Positions 1 through 13,027 of a DNA stretch of 64,000 nucleotides are shown piece by piece (the first letter of the stretch is position 1; every line of letters begins with the position of its first letter). The notes beneath the pieces are model-generated. The model did no database searches and was not told the DNA's origin. It was given only the letters and a program-made list of their open reading frames with translations. The translations under genes and the position numbers were made by a program. The stretch lies in assembly GCA_947172415.1 (NCBI GenBank), contig OX359198.1, forward strand, positions 2,077,401 to 2,141,400. Direction: 5' to 3'. The DNA is from Chondrosia reniformis. Its lineage: Eukaryota; Porifera; Demospongiae; Chondrillida; Chondrillidae.

Positions 1-2002
<2,002 letters not shown>

Positions 2003-3414
2003 ATATGTTCTGTAGTTTAAAAGTGGTCAAGAATTTTATATTTGGCCTTATGTATACCATACTATACGTACGTATGTATGTACATATATTTACACTGAAC
2101 AATTTAGTACTTATGTTCCTTCTGGTCTCATTATATTACTTATTTAATAATTTTATCTTTCCATGTGTCAAGAGTTTGTGTACTTGCTTACATGTGCATG
2201 ATGGTGTTTGGTATATGTAAACTTCACATTATGACTAATAGATTAATAAGATTATGTAATGTATACAACATCCAATTGTGATGCACTGCCCAACCAAATA
2301 CAGTGAATACAGTGACTTAGTGATAATTTAATACAGACCCTTTGGCTGGCATTGGATTATTATTTACGAACATCCCCTAAATGTCTTGCTTATATATAAC
2401 CACTGACACTAACCTCTAACATGTTCATATTACATATTAAGCCAATTCAAGTATAGTCTACTTATAGTGTACTTTGTTGTATAACTGTAGTTAATTCAAT
2501 ATAACTTTGACCTATGTTTTATTTTCATGTATAATGTTTCATAATCCTTTTGTACATCTGGGTAAGTTCCAATCATTAAAGTGAAACCTTATCTTTGGGA
2601 CAAAGTGTAGTAATCTTAAGTTTGTGGTTTGTGATTTGCCACTTTGGCTGGCTTTAGCATGCGTACATTGTTATGTATCCTAAAATGTAATATGCAGTTC
2701 ATTTTGAAATTGTCTTAATAATATTGCATGTGGATTCTTCTAGCTGCTTCTAACTATAGAGTTTTGGATGAGGATACAGTTTATACCAAATTGTACAGGG
2801 CCAGGCAACTGTTCTGGGAAATGTGTCCTTCATTAATTACTTTAGTAGTCTTTGTCTTCTTGTCTTCTAGCTTCTCTAAGTCCTTCATGCATAATATAGC
2901 TGTTTTGACCTGTGAGGTATTCTTCAGTGATATTTACAATCACATGTATTATAGCTTTTTTATGCTTGTACCTAATTACCACCTCTTCTGTTCCTATTCA
3001 AATTTGGCATCATTGCCTCATCTATATTAGTGTTGTCAATTAGTATATATTACTTGACCCTAACCTGTAACCATTACACTCCAATGAAGCGTATGTACAC
3101 TGTGTAATCAATATATATAAGTCTTTGGTTGCACATTATAAGTTCTGTTTATGCAATCAATTGATCTGCTCCAATTTCAAGATAAAGGAAACCTTTTGAA
3201 GTATTCTTCCAAGTCTGTATTAGCTATACCTTGGTCAAATTAATATGATAGTAATAATAATAATAATAATTGCAACTTTTTATTGCAGTGTAAGTGCAAT
3301 TCAGTTGACTATGTTTCCAATATAAAAAGTATTTAATTTATAAAAAGAGTGTATAAAAGAGGAGCAGCTGTGCTAGCTAGCATAATAATCAATAGTCTCT
3401 AGATCTATACAAGA
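2003..3414. other. Intergenic, with one degenerate dispersed repeat
   Basis: Contains the 3' flank of ZMYND10 and the promoter side of subtilase A. About 2745-2900 is a degenerate copy of the dispersed repeat seen at 46.4 and 47.7 kb (shared core words: TTTGGATGAGGATAC and TCTTTGTCTTCTTG). A short (TAA)n run is near 3251. Open frames here have no protein-like composition. Confidence 0.55.
3352..3358 (+). promoter_or_regulatory. TATA box of subtilase A
   Basis: TATAAAA lies 57 bases upstream of the ATG at 3415. TATA-like elements sit close upstream of all five subtilase genes, which supports this reading. Confidence 0.55.
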
Positions 3415-6398
3415 ATGATTGTACCTTCTTTGGGGATTTTGTTACTAAGTCTATTGGTTAGCTGCCACTGTGTGGATCGGTGTCAGGGACTGGCTGACCA
3501 TCCAAAACTAAAGCCTGTAAATGCAACCGAAGCAGTTCCTAATAGATATATTGTAGTTATGAAGGAAGCTGGTGGTAGGCAAAGGAGAAGCAATTCTGAT
3601 GAACATGCAATCCTTAAGGAAGCCATTTTGCAGCTAAACTATTCTTCAATTGGGAACAGTTCTGCCGGAAACCCAGAAATTAAAGATATGAAGGAGAATG
3701 GAATTGGAGTCACTGTTGAAATGAATGATGCAGCACTTCAGAGAGTAAGAGCTACTTACAGTACTAGACGTTTACTTAAGTGATTACTAGTGTTGTTATG
3801 TACATTACTGTTACAGTAATCAACACGAAATAAATGACCTCTTAATCTCAGTAAATTTGAAAGTTGGCTGATACAGTATTATACTGAAAGTGGTGTTATG
3901 TACATATACTGTGTATGTATGTTCGTAGGTCCTTGAACTTGAAGAAGTAGAGTTTGTTGAACAAGATCACAAAGTATCTGGAACTACGCAAGAGGAGATC
4001 GCCTCCGGCTTGTTCCCCATTGAATTGGGTTGGCACCTTGATAGAATAGACCAGCGCAATCTACCTCTGAATGGACAGTTTAATCCAGCATTTACTGGAA
4101 ATGATGTAGACATATACATACTAGATTCGGGAGTACAATACAGTCACAGTGTGTTTGGAGAAAGGGCTTCCTTTGGTGGGTATGACTTTAGCGATGGAAA
4201 TGGTACAGATTGTAATGGTCATGGAACTCAGGTTGCTGGATTGGCTGGTGGAAAAACCACCGGAGTGGCTACAGAGGCTAGGCTTTACAGTGTTAAAGTC
4301 TTGGACTGTCATATGAATGGGTTATTTTCCTGGGTGATTGAAGGTTTAGAACATGTAATTAAAAGAGTAAATGAAAACAGTCCGAGAAGAGTTGTGGTTT
4401 CAATGTCCCTAATTGGTACCAAATCGTATTCATTAGATATTGCTTTAAAGAAAGCCTTTGATCTTGGTGTAGTCATGGTAGCATCAGCTGGTAATTTTCG
4501 TGCTGATGCATGTGACTTTAGTCCTTCCTCATCTCCCTATGTCATCACTGTTGGTGCTACAAAGGAGGAAGGTGATGGACTATTTTGGTTTAATACCTTC
4601 TACAATAGCCCTGGAACTAATTATGGTGAGTGTGTTAATATATTTGCACCAGGTCAGTGGGTAAGGTCAGCCTCAATTTTGTCTGATAACCACCTGCAAC
4701 AGAGTAGTGGCACCTCATTGGCTGCACCCATAGTGGCTGGTGTTGCAGCCTTGCTCTTAGAGGAAACCCCCACTTTGTCAGCACTGGAAGTCATGAATAC
4801 AGTAATCTCCACAGCTACACCTAATGTGCTTAACTTCAGCATAATACCTTCCTCAGCAGTGAGCAAGACTCCAAACCTTCTGGTGTACATCAAGCCCAAA
4901 GGTAACTATGTTATTTGTATGTGTGCATAATTATACATTGAAACCAGTCTACATGGAATTGCGTAGCTGAACTGGGCCCTGCAGCTGGTAGTTGCATTAT
5001 AGAAATCCTTGTGCGTATATATATGCCAGTTAAGTATATGATTTTGCTGGAACCTTAATAGTGACTGTATTTGGGAGGTGACCACTTTATTCAGATGACT
5101 GCTCACACAATATATATATGGCTTTCAACAAATCACAGTTGCCAACCATATGAAAACTAGATAATCACAGGCCCTGTGAAAATGTATACCTACTGCAGTA
5201 CATGGTCACACTTAAGCATGTTACTATATATAGTACATTATCCACAGTATGTTATTGTTACTGGTAAATTGATCATTTAGCATTGGCCACCTGCATCCTG
5301 TCTGATTTATTAATTGGGTTAATTGGTTAATCCCTAAAAGTGCCAATTGAGCTATTATTGGATTGTGTTGTCTTTGAGAGCCACAGTGTGGTTATGTATT
5401 ATACAGTGATAAGGAATATGATCATTTATAAAAAGTATTTTATAAATTTATATTCACCAACTCAATATTATATATATGAAGTAACATGGATTTATATACA
5501 TTTATATCATGCAGCACAAGCAGTTAGCAATCCAACAACCTCATCTCCCACTGAATTGCCAACAACTGACTTAATGGACCTTCCTTCATGCCCGAGCAGA
5601 GTCAAGTCCTCTATCCTTCCAATCTACCTCTACAGTGACATTAACTATTGGAAGAGTCGTGGCTATGTTCCAGCTACAATACATGCTTACTATGCCTACA
5701 ACCAGCTGTATTTTGCAGTCATATTCTCCTATATAGGAACTGCTAGGGTTAGTGAGTATATTACCTACAAGGACCTAACTCTTCATAACGCCTATTATAT
5801 CATTGAAAAAAACAAGAAAGTAGGATTTGCTGTAATTAGTATGGCACCATACACTCTCCTACAAAATGACCCTCGAATAGCACTCATTTTCAAGAAAGAC
5901 GACTCATTAGCCTTCTTTACTCTGGTTAGTATGGAAATGCCCATCCAGCGTCATTTGGACGACATTGAGTTTTTAAAGAAATACAACTACACCATTGCAT
6001 TAAGGAGATTCCGAGAAACTGGTCACCAAAAGGAGTATATGCGCTGTTATGCAATCTATGTTCCAGGCCCACCCAACTATATCACAGGCAACCTCTACAG
6101 TAATAACATTAAGAACTATATCAACAGAATGGCTTTTTTGGGATATTATGCAATAGACCTGAGTACCTTCAATTACAAAGGAACTCAATATTATTCAGCA
6201 ATTTTTAACCAAAAGCGCTTTGGCTGTGGACAATATAAGACAATGATATCTTCTACTCAGTCAAATTTTTATTACACAGTGGATATTTATCGTAATTTTA
6301 ACTACCATTTGACCTCCATGGTTCCCATGCCTACAAGGGGATTTCCCGGATACATTGGTATTTATTGGAAGAGTGCCACTTCTAGTACCAAAGGATAA
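3415..6398 (+). CDS. Secreted subtilase A (S8, proteinase K type) with C-terminal repeats
   Basis: Three exons with GT-AG introns: 3415-3744, 3929-4901, 5515-6398; phases agree and give 728 aa. Residues 1-20 form a signal peptide (LGILLLSLLVSC core). An I9-like propeptide follows (NRYIVVMKEAGG) and is finished by exon 2 (VEFVEQDH). The S8 domain has Asp in DIYILDSG (about 176), His in NGHGTQ (about 208), oxyanion Asn in SAGNF (about 299) and Ser in SSGTSLAAP (about 373), so it looks active. A short Thr/Ser/Pro linker leads to five repeats ending in GYIGIYWK. It is the most diverged of the cluster (GTQ rather than GTH after the catalytic His). It converges on gene B. Expected role: extracellular proteolysis; the substrate is unknown. 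Confidence 0.88.
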
Positions 6399-7135
6399 TT
6401 AAGGAATGCCTCCATTTTGTTTTTTTTTACAAACTTCTGTTTCCTTTATGGACATTTACACTTACGTATATTATATTTAACAGTATTTATTTATATGTTA
6501 ATCTTTCCATATATACCTACGTACAAGATTCTTTTGACTGTTTGAGTAGTTAGAAGTTAATAGGTGTGAAAATTTAATTGATAAGTTACGTGGTCTAACT
6601 ATAAATCTATAAGATACTATATGCATGCATAAGTTGAAGATCTCTATACAGTTTCAGTGTCATGTTTGCTGGGAATGATTGTATCTTATTAATGTTTATA
6701 GAGATGAATGTGTTTAAATAGGTTATGTAATAAGTTACGTATATACGTACTCTGCCCCTATATAGGCTTTTTGCAAGCTTTTAGATGTTTACTGAGTTAT
6801 CAGTGGGATATTGCATTGTACATATATATAACTATAATAAGAGGCCAAAGTGCCTCTTAGTATAGTTATACAAGAGTTATGGAACATAATTTACCTTGGT
6901 TGCCCCAGCAACGGAGTGTATACGTACTTTAATACTGTATATATATATCATTTTAATGTTATATGCCAAACCCATTATAATTATGAATTAATTTATAATC
7001 ATTAACAATTGGAATTAAATAGCATGTGTATAAAATACTATAAATATTTTATAGTATTATATAAAATATGTTTAAAATTATGTTAAAAGTATAAATTCTG
7101 TTCTTTTCTTGAATTGCTTGTATAAACCAAGAGTA
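6399..7135. other. Convergent intergenic gap A/B with hairpins
   Basis: This is shared 3' flank of genes A and B. It holds a strong hairpin at 6827-6870 (stem words AAGAGGC and GCCTCTT) and a weaker AT-rich one near 7033-7060 (AATACTATAAA against TTTATAGTATT). No coding exon seen. Confidence 0.55.
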
Positions 7136-9628
7136 TTAATGCCAGTAAATCCCAAAATAACCAGGGTGAGACCATTCCTTCTGAGGAAGTGGAGTATAGG
7201 CCACTACTTTGTAGTTTCCGTATCTTGCATAGTTATCCAACCTGGAAAATTCTTGTGGTGTGTAAGTAATCAATTTGTAATAAATGTTTCTTCCTCTACA
7301 GTTGCCATCAAAAAAGGCAATGTAATTGACTTCTCCGTTAGCTAAAATTTCATAGGACAGATCAGTGACATAGTAGCCATTTGTCTGTTGTCTGTGTACT
7401 TCCTGTTGCATCTGACTCCATGACAACTGCCATCTGAAGAATGTTAACGTCTTCCTTGTGAAAAGAGTGGAAATGAATGCTTTGTCACCGTCACGCCTGA
7501 CTCTGATTGAAGTTGGGTGTAACTGCCTCTGCCGCATTTCTTTTACCTTGGCCTGCCAATCAGCTGATGGGATATCCAGAGCTAACTCCTTATTTTCAGA
7601 AGAGACTTCAAAGACCAAAGCTGCATTTCCTTGTCCATTCTTGTTGTATGTAGCAAAAGAGACAATTTTGTAATCTTTCATCCTTCTAATGATGTACTTG
7701 GCATTTTCAATGGTCAGCTGGGCATAACTAACAAACCTGGCTGCATTCTTTTTCCCCTTGTTTACAAAAACTAGGGAAAAGTAGGTCTCCCCATTCCACT
7801 CAAAAGCATTCATACTTGTAGGAATGTATCCTGCTCTAGCCTGGTTATCCAAATAGGACTGTAGTGAAGCCTCCAGTATCATTGGTGAGACGGAGGACTG
7901 CGGAAGAGGTTGGCAGGCTGGTGTCGGTGGTGCTGTTGCCTTGGTAGTAGCTTCTGTTGGAAGCGTACGAGTGATGGGAGTTACAGAGGGAGTGTGTTTA
8001 GTCACATCTACTGGATCAGTGGGTCTTTTTGTAATAGGGTCAGGTTTAGCAGTTGGAATGTGTCCATCTGTAGACATACATATATGAATTTATATGAATG
8101 CACTGAATATAAAACCTAATGTGTTGTATATAAACCATTAATTATACATACGTAGTTTGTAGTGAATCATAAATTGCAATTGTGAAAGGATTTCTCACCT
8201 ATTCCAACATATACAAGAAGGTTTGAGGTGGCACTTCTTGCGTAAGAGGGCATTTTACTGAAATCAATTACTCCCGAAGTAGCCCTTCGGCGCATGCGAT
8301 CCCTCAGTCCCCTTGGAGTCAAACTGGGGTCTTCTTCTAAGAGAAGAGCAGCTGCTCCTGCAGTGATGGGAGTAGCCATTGAAGTTCCACTCATTGAGAC
8401 GAGGCAGTCGTAACATTGGTGCCCAGCAGAGCGAATCCATTGACCTGGAGCAAATATATCCACACACTTTCCAAAGTTAGTGCCAGGACTTCTTGAGGAG
8501 CTGCTAAACCAGTACAGATGGTCCCCATCTTCCTGGGTGCCTCCCACTGTGATGGCATATCGTGAGGCAGCTGGATGATAATCACATGCATCACTTCTGA
8601 AGTTACCAGCAGCAGCAATTGCAACAACTCCATTTTCATAAGCCCTCTTCAAAGCCCTTTCTACATAATCAGATTTTGGTCCTATGAGAGACATGGAAAC
8701 AATTGTGGGTCTTTTACTATTTCTTGCTTTCTCCACCACGAGATTGAGGGCAGCTAAGATGTGACTAAAGCTTCCTCCATTCTGACAGTTGAGCACTCTC
8801 AGACTGTAAATGTTTGCCCCATAGGCAGCCCCTGTAAGCTTCCCACCAGCCAATCCAGCACAGTGTGTTCCATGTCCGTGGCAGTCTTCACCATTACTTC
8901 CGTAAGCATCGTAGCCGCCGTATCTTGCTCTTCCTCCAAAGACCTTGTGTGAATAGCGAACTCCCGAATCCATGATGTAGATATCCACTCCCCTGCCAGT
9001 GTATCCGTGATTGGGTTGGTACCTGCCATCCAGTGGCAAGTATCGCTGGTCAATTCTGTCTAGATGCCATCCTAACTCTAAGGGGTAGTAGGTGGTAGCA
9101 CCCTGGACTGGTTTATCCTCTTCAATAAAGTCCACATCATCCAACTCCAAAGCCTAAAATACACAAATGTATACAATTTATTGTAAATAGCTAAAGGTAG
9201 TTTATTTAGAAGGTTTGATGAATGGTCACATACATACATGTATACAGAGGCAAATATAGATAAATGTTTGACCCATTAATTTAGGAGCTTACAATTTTGA
9301 GTGCTGCCTCATTCATCTCAACTGCGTATCCAATGCCAACATATTCATAGTTTATAACCTGAGATTGGTTGGAGTCTGTACTGTTTTCTTCAGCAGTATT
9401 TATGAGGAAATCCAAAACTGTATTTCCTTCTCCAGTTCCTCTCAAGCCTGATTCAGAGTCATTGCTAATCTTTGTAACAATGATGTATTTTCCAGGTATG
9501 CCTTCATCTTGAATAGAGCGTTTGAACTTGTTATGTTCTCCCAAAGGTAGACTGTTGACCACATTGATGAGGAGAACCACTCCAATGCAGAGTTGGACAA
9601 ATCTTTTGATAATTGTCATTGTAAGCAC
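7136..9628 (-). CDS. Secreted subtilase B with C-terminal repeats (inverted twin of C)
   Basis: Three exons on the minus strand: 9293-9628, 8199-9153 and 7136-8067, total 740 aa. Exon lengths (336, 955, 932) are identical to those of gene C. Signal peptide plus I9-type propeptide (GKYIIVTK) in exon 1. S8 domain in exon 2 with Asp about 174 (DIYIMDSG), His about 206 (GHGTHCAGLAGG), Asn about 296 and Ser about 370 (SGTSMATP). Exon 3 gives a Thr/Pro-rich linker and five repeats (such as GETYFSLVF and EVNYIAFF) ending GYFGIYWH. By eye B and C are identical in protein over exons 1-2 and differ at five residues in exon 3. The gene lies in the left arm of a 3.28 kb inverted duplication and its 3' end is 20 bases from the outer breakpoint. 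Confidence 0.9.
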
Positions 9629-9797
9629 CCTTATATTGCTAATATTCTTCTAAAGATGCTTAATATTCTTCTTACAGCTAAAGTTAAATCTTATTTGCTC
9701 TTTGAATTTTCTTTCTCAGTTTTCCTCTTGCAAGTTCTTTTTGTTCTTCTTTCTTTCTTGTTTGCTTTGTTTGCTGGTTTATTCAACTGCAGAGCCT

Positions 9798-9805
9798 CTT
9801 ATATA
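9798..9805 (-). promoter_or_regulatory. TATA box of subtilase B
   Basis: Minus-strand TATATAAG about 170 bases before the ATG at 9628. It is mirrored exactly upstream of gene C. Confidence 0.55.
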
Positions 9806-10349
9806 GCCGTTGTTTTAGGTAGGTCTTGCTGTGATGTAATTGTATAAAGGGGAAGACCTGCAGATAAGAAAATGGGACTACTATAGGAATCATTTTTTCA
9901 ATTTGAAAATGGCAATTAACCCTTTTATATAACTCAAAATTTACGTAGGTTAGGATATAGGCCTATATAGTAGTTAGTTACACATCATTTTATTCACTTT
10001 CATTATGATTACAATATAATTCAGTGAACATCTGATAATCCATGTAATATTACATACATATACGTATATACATACTCATTAAAAGACATTTTGTATACAG
10101 AAATAATCGCTATAGTATAGTCTAGAATACTCTACTTTTCACTCAGATATTGATTAAATAAATGTTTTCCTTCAAGATTTAAGCAAATATATGCTGTGAT
10201 GTAATCATATAAAGTGGAATAACGTATGTCATTTGCAGGGATTCAATTTATTTTGATAATCTTAAACGGAGACTGATCTAGTTAGCCTCTTGTATCAAAA
10301 ATTTAAGATCTAGAGCCTATCTTAAAGCTTTGATGTTATCATGTTATTT

Positions 10350-10422
10350 GACTCTGGATTTTACCCCACCCACTCATGTCTCTTGAGGAGCACAATGTGT
10401 GGGTGGGGTAAAACCCAGAGTC
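10350..10422. repeat. 24-bp-stem hairpin at inner end of left arm
   Basis: The left stem at 10350-10373 begins GACTCTGGATTTTACC; the right stem at 10399-10422 is its reverse complement with one mismatch. The loop contains CATGTCTCTTGAGGAGCACA. The inverted duplication stops inside this loop at 10396, so the right arm (14431 onward) carries only half of the hairpin. Related sequences (CCCACCTACTCCTGTCT, then GGGTGGAACCAAAGTTC) occur near 22735-22795 and 33350-33402, so it belongs to a small dispersed stem-loop family. Confidence 0.75.
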
Positions 10423-11009
10423 AAAGAACGATGATACTTCATTTATTAGTTTATCTCTGATGCACTTTACAATATTACATATGTATACACTTGTTTTCAA
10501 ATATTGTTTGCCTTGTAACCTTATACGTATATACCAATGCCATTAATGTAAGCATGTATACACATTTATCAGGGCAGATGTTTGCTTTAATATATCATAT
10601 ACATGTATATAGCAAAAAGCACTGAGAATGTTACATTTAATGTATATCCTGCAAGATATAATTTGGTTTTATATTATTACGTATATATGAACACAAACTA
10701 GCATGTATACATATACATTCAATAAATTAAAGTGATAAAATAATAACTGCTATGAACTATGTAGTCACTGGTATCCTCTGACATATATACGTACGTATAT
10801 ACGTATATGAATGTCATTGGACATTGATGCAATCCATGCACACAAGTAAAAGGTTTATGGGGTACTAAACCTGGTGAGAGCTTTGGATGAGGATACTCTT
10901 TCTTTTTCTCTACTGACCCATATATATAACCTTATATGTAAGGTTGAATTGTACGTATATATATTCAATAATAAATTGGGCATACTCTGTGTTGTGTGTG
11001 TATGTTGCA

Positions 11010-11175
11010 TTCAAGAAATAGTCTAAGACTCCCAGGATCACTGATGAAGGGTCCAGAAACAGCTGTCTGACCCAGCGGAGAAGAAGATGAAAGAGAGGAA
11101 AGAAAAGACTCCTGTATCTTCATCCAAAGCTCTCTCCAGGTTTAGTTCCCCTATAGGCGTTTTTACAGTATTAGA
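11010..11175 (-). repeat. Dispersed repeat copy with hammerhead-like core
   Basis: Shares long words with copies at 33480-33720 (same strand) and with 46420-46570 and 47630-47850 (opposite strand): GACTCCTGTATCTTCATCCA and GGTTTAGTTCCCCTATAGGC. A partial oppositely oriented copy sits at 10848-10925. The CTGATGA...GAAAC...GTC core is at 11034-11066, but its stem-II segment is shortened by about 8 bases. Confidence 0.7.
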
Positions 11176-11196
11176 TTTTTCATGTATGTGATTGAC

Positions 11197-11317
11197 AATA
11201 AAAAATTCAACATGTGGCTATATAGTATGTATGAGATCTAGAATATTAAAATTCAAAACTAAAATTAATATTCTAGATCTCATACATACTATATAGCCAC
11301 ATGTTGAATTTTTTATT
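11197..11317. repeat. Near-perfect palindrome, 52-bp arms
   Basis: Left arm 11197-11248 and right arm 11266-11317 are reverse complements (for example CAACATGTGGCTATATAG against CTATATAGCCACATGTTG), with a 17-base AT-only spacer apart from one C. It looks like a foldback miniature element or an snRNA/miRNA-like hairpin. No target-site duplication could be fixed by eye. Confidence 0.75.
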
Positions 11318-12985
11318 CAAAGTATAATGAAATTAATAACTTTAATAATGAATTGAATTGAATAAAATCTACATGATAGCTGAGATATAGTGAAGTCATA
11401 AAAATATTTAATGATAACAATGCTGCACCTAGAATTACATCATATAAGGTTTTAGTGCAGGGGTCCCTCTGAAAGAGATAATATAATAATTCCTTCCTTT
11501 ATGCCTTTATCCCTGTTATTACACTAAATGTAATTCTATAAACATATACGTACGTATGGATCAAGGAGTTGTTAGGTCTTCTTTGATTTGTGGATTGGTG
11601 TTGTTTTCCATGATTTATAGGAACTTTGTCTCTTTTCAGATGGTTTTTGAGCCATGCATGTTTAGATATACGTAGCAAACTCTCTATATCATCTTTTTAC
11701 ATCAGCTTGATCTTTATTAGTCTAATAGTTCACACCTTGGTAGTTTGATCTAGGATAGAGTAAATACGTATATATTTTCATTTTATCTGCTATACACATA
11801 AATGTACGTCTTGTATATATACATGTACGTATATACGTACACATGTATACATTGAAGAAGGCCATATATACGTATGTCAGTAATTATTATATGAGGAATA
11901 TTTATGGTATATAGGAATATATTGTTGTGATGTATAGTTTTAAAATGAACTAAATACTATATAAATAATTTTGGAAAAAGCATTTAACATTAAAAACTTA
12001 AATAATGTTTGGAAGCTCTTCTTCATTTTTTTCTGTAGTTTTTACATACCTAGTCATTGGTAGTTTTATGAAAGTTTTATTTATAACAGAACTTTTGCTG
12101 CTTCATTTTAAGTGTCTATGGAATGCATATATACTTTACATAACAGGAAGTATATCTTATCTCTCAATGATATATTATTGAATCCTTTTTAATTTATAGG
12201 CTGCCCACACAATTGTGACCTTTCTTTTTAAATATTCCTAGCCAGCTGGTGTTTGTGAGGTAAGATAATGTGCAAAGAAAATGGCACTATATATAAAACC
12301 ATAAGGAGTCTATGATGTTTTATGTAGCTATATAAAACTTTAAAATTACAAATGGTATAAGCATACTAACAGAAAATCTAAAGGTGTTCCCTGATGCTTT
12401 TAAGCACCCATTCTCATTCGTGTGAGGCCCCTTCAGAGAGGCCACATTAATTATTTTAATTTGTAACTGTTTTATTATGAATGATTATCACTCTGATTAC
12501 ATACTTGCAACACATACGTACTCTGTTCTGTCGCCTAGGTGATTGTAGCCAAGTGATCATAATTTACAGTTCAAACTTATTTATTTATAGTTATTCTGAC
12601 TAGAAAGTTTTACATAAGAGTACTTCAAAGAGTTATCAAGTTGGTATGTGCGTATCTTTAGACTTATCCTGTTAGGTAATTATATTTATCACTAAGAATC
12701 TATCAATTTCTTTTATTAATTCATAACAGTTTATCAAAATATTCGATGATGACAATTTTAATAAAGGGCAAGGGAATAAGTTAAGGTTAATTAATAAGTC
12801 ATTTTTCTCTATCGTGTATCAAATTATCTATTAAGAGACAACTATATTATTTTACTTATAAGAAGCTGCTCTTTAGAATAGGCTCTAAGAATATGAATTC
12901 CCTTTAAGTGTGATCATGATTAAAGATTGAAAACTTCACTAGCCAGGAATCAAATTAAAGATAGATTTCACTGGTCAAAAATAGT

Positions 12986-13027
12986 TACCAGACGTTTCGA
13001 CCCAATTCAGAGTCTTCATCAGTGGTA
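12986..13027 (-). ncRNA. Hammerhead-ribozyme-like motif (Penelope/retrozyme type)
   Basis: Reading the minus strand from 13027: stem I 5' strand TACCA, core CTGATGA, stem II GACTC/GGGTC with a 6-base loop, core GAAA, a minimal stem III (AC/GT), cleavage triplet GTC, then TGGTA pairing with stem I. Hammerheads with very short stem III are known from Penelope-like elements and metazoan retrozymes. One extra A follows CTGATGA relative to the textbook core, so activity is uncertain. Predicted cleavage lies between 12991 and 12990. No reverse transcriptase was found nearby, so this is probably a decayed or non-autonomous copy. Confidence 0.55.

Larger units (their letters stand above)
7116..10396. 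repeat. Inverted duplication, left arm
   Basis: This ~3.28 kb segment is repeated in inverted orientation at 14431-17708 with only scattered differences by eye. The outer edge is the word GCTTGTATAAACC (7116 onward), matched by its reverse complement ending at 17708. The inner edge is CACAAT at 10391-10396, matched by ATTGTG at 14431. It contains all of gene B plus about 770 bases of 5' flank. Confidence 0.9.

Noticed and set aside
4010-4012. Start of the catalytic-domain frame at an internal codon (also at 9150, 15676 and 27641 in the paralogues)
   Set aside because: These codons are TTG or GTG inside exon 2; the proteins start at the upstream ATG in exon 1 with the signal peptide.
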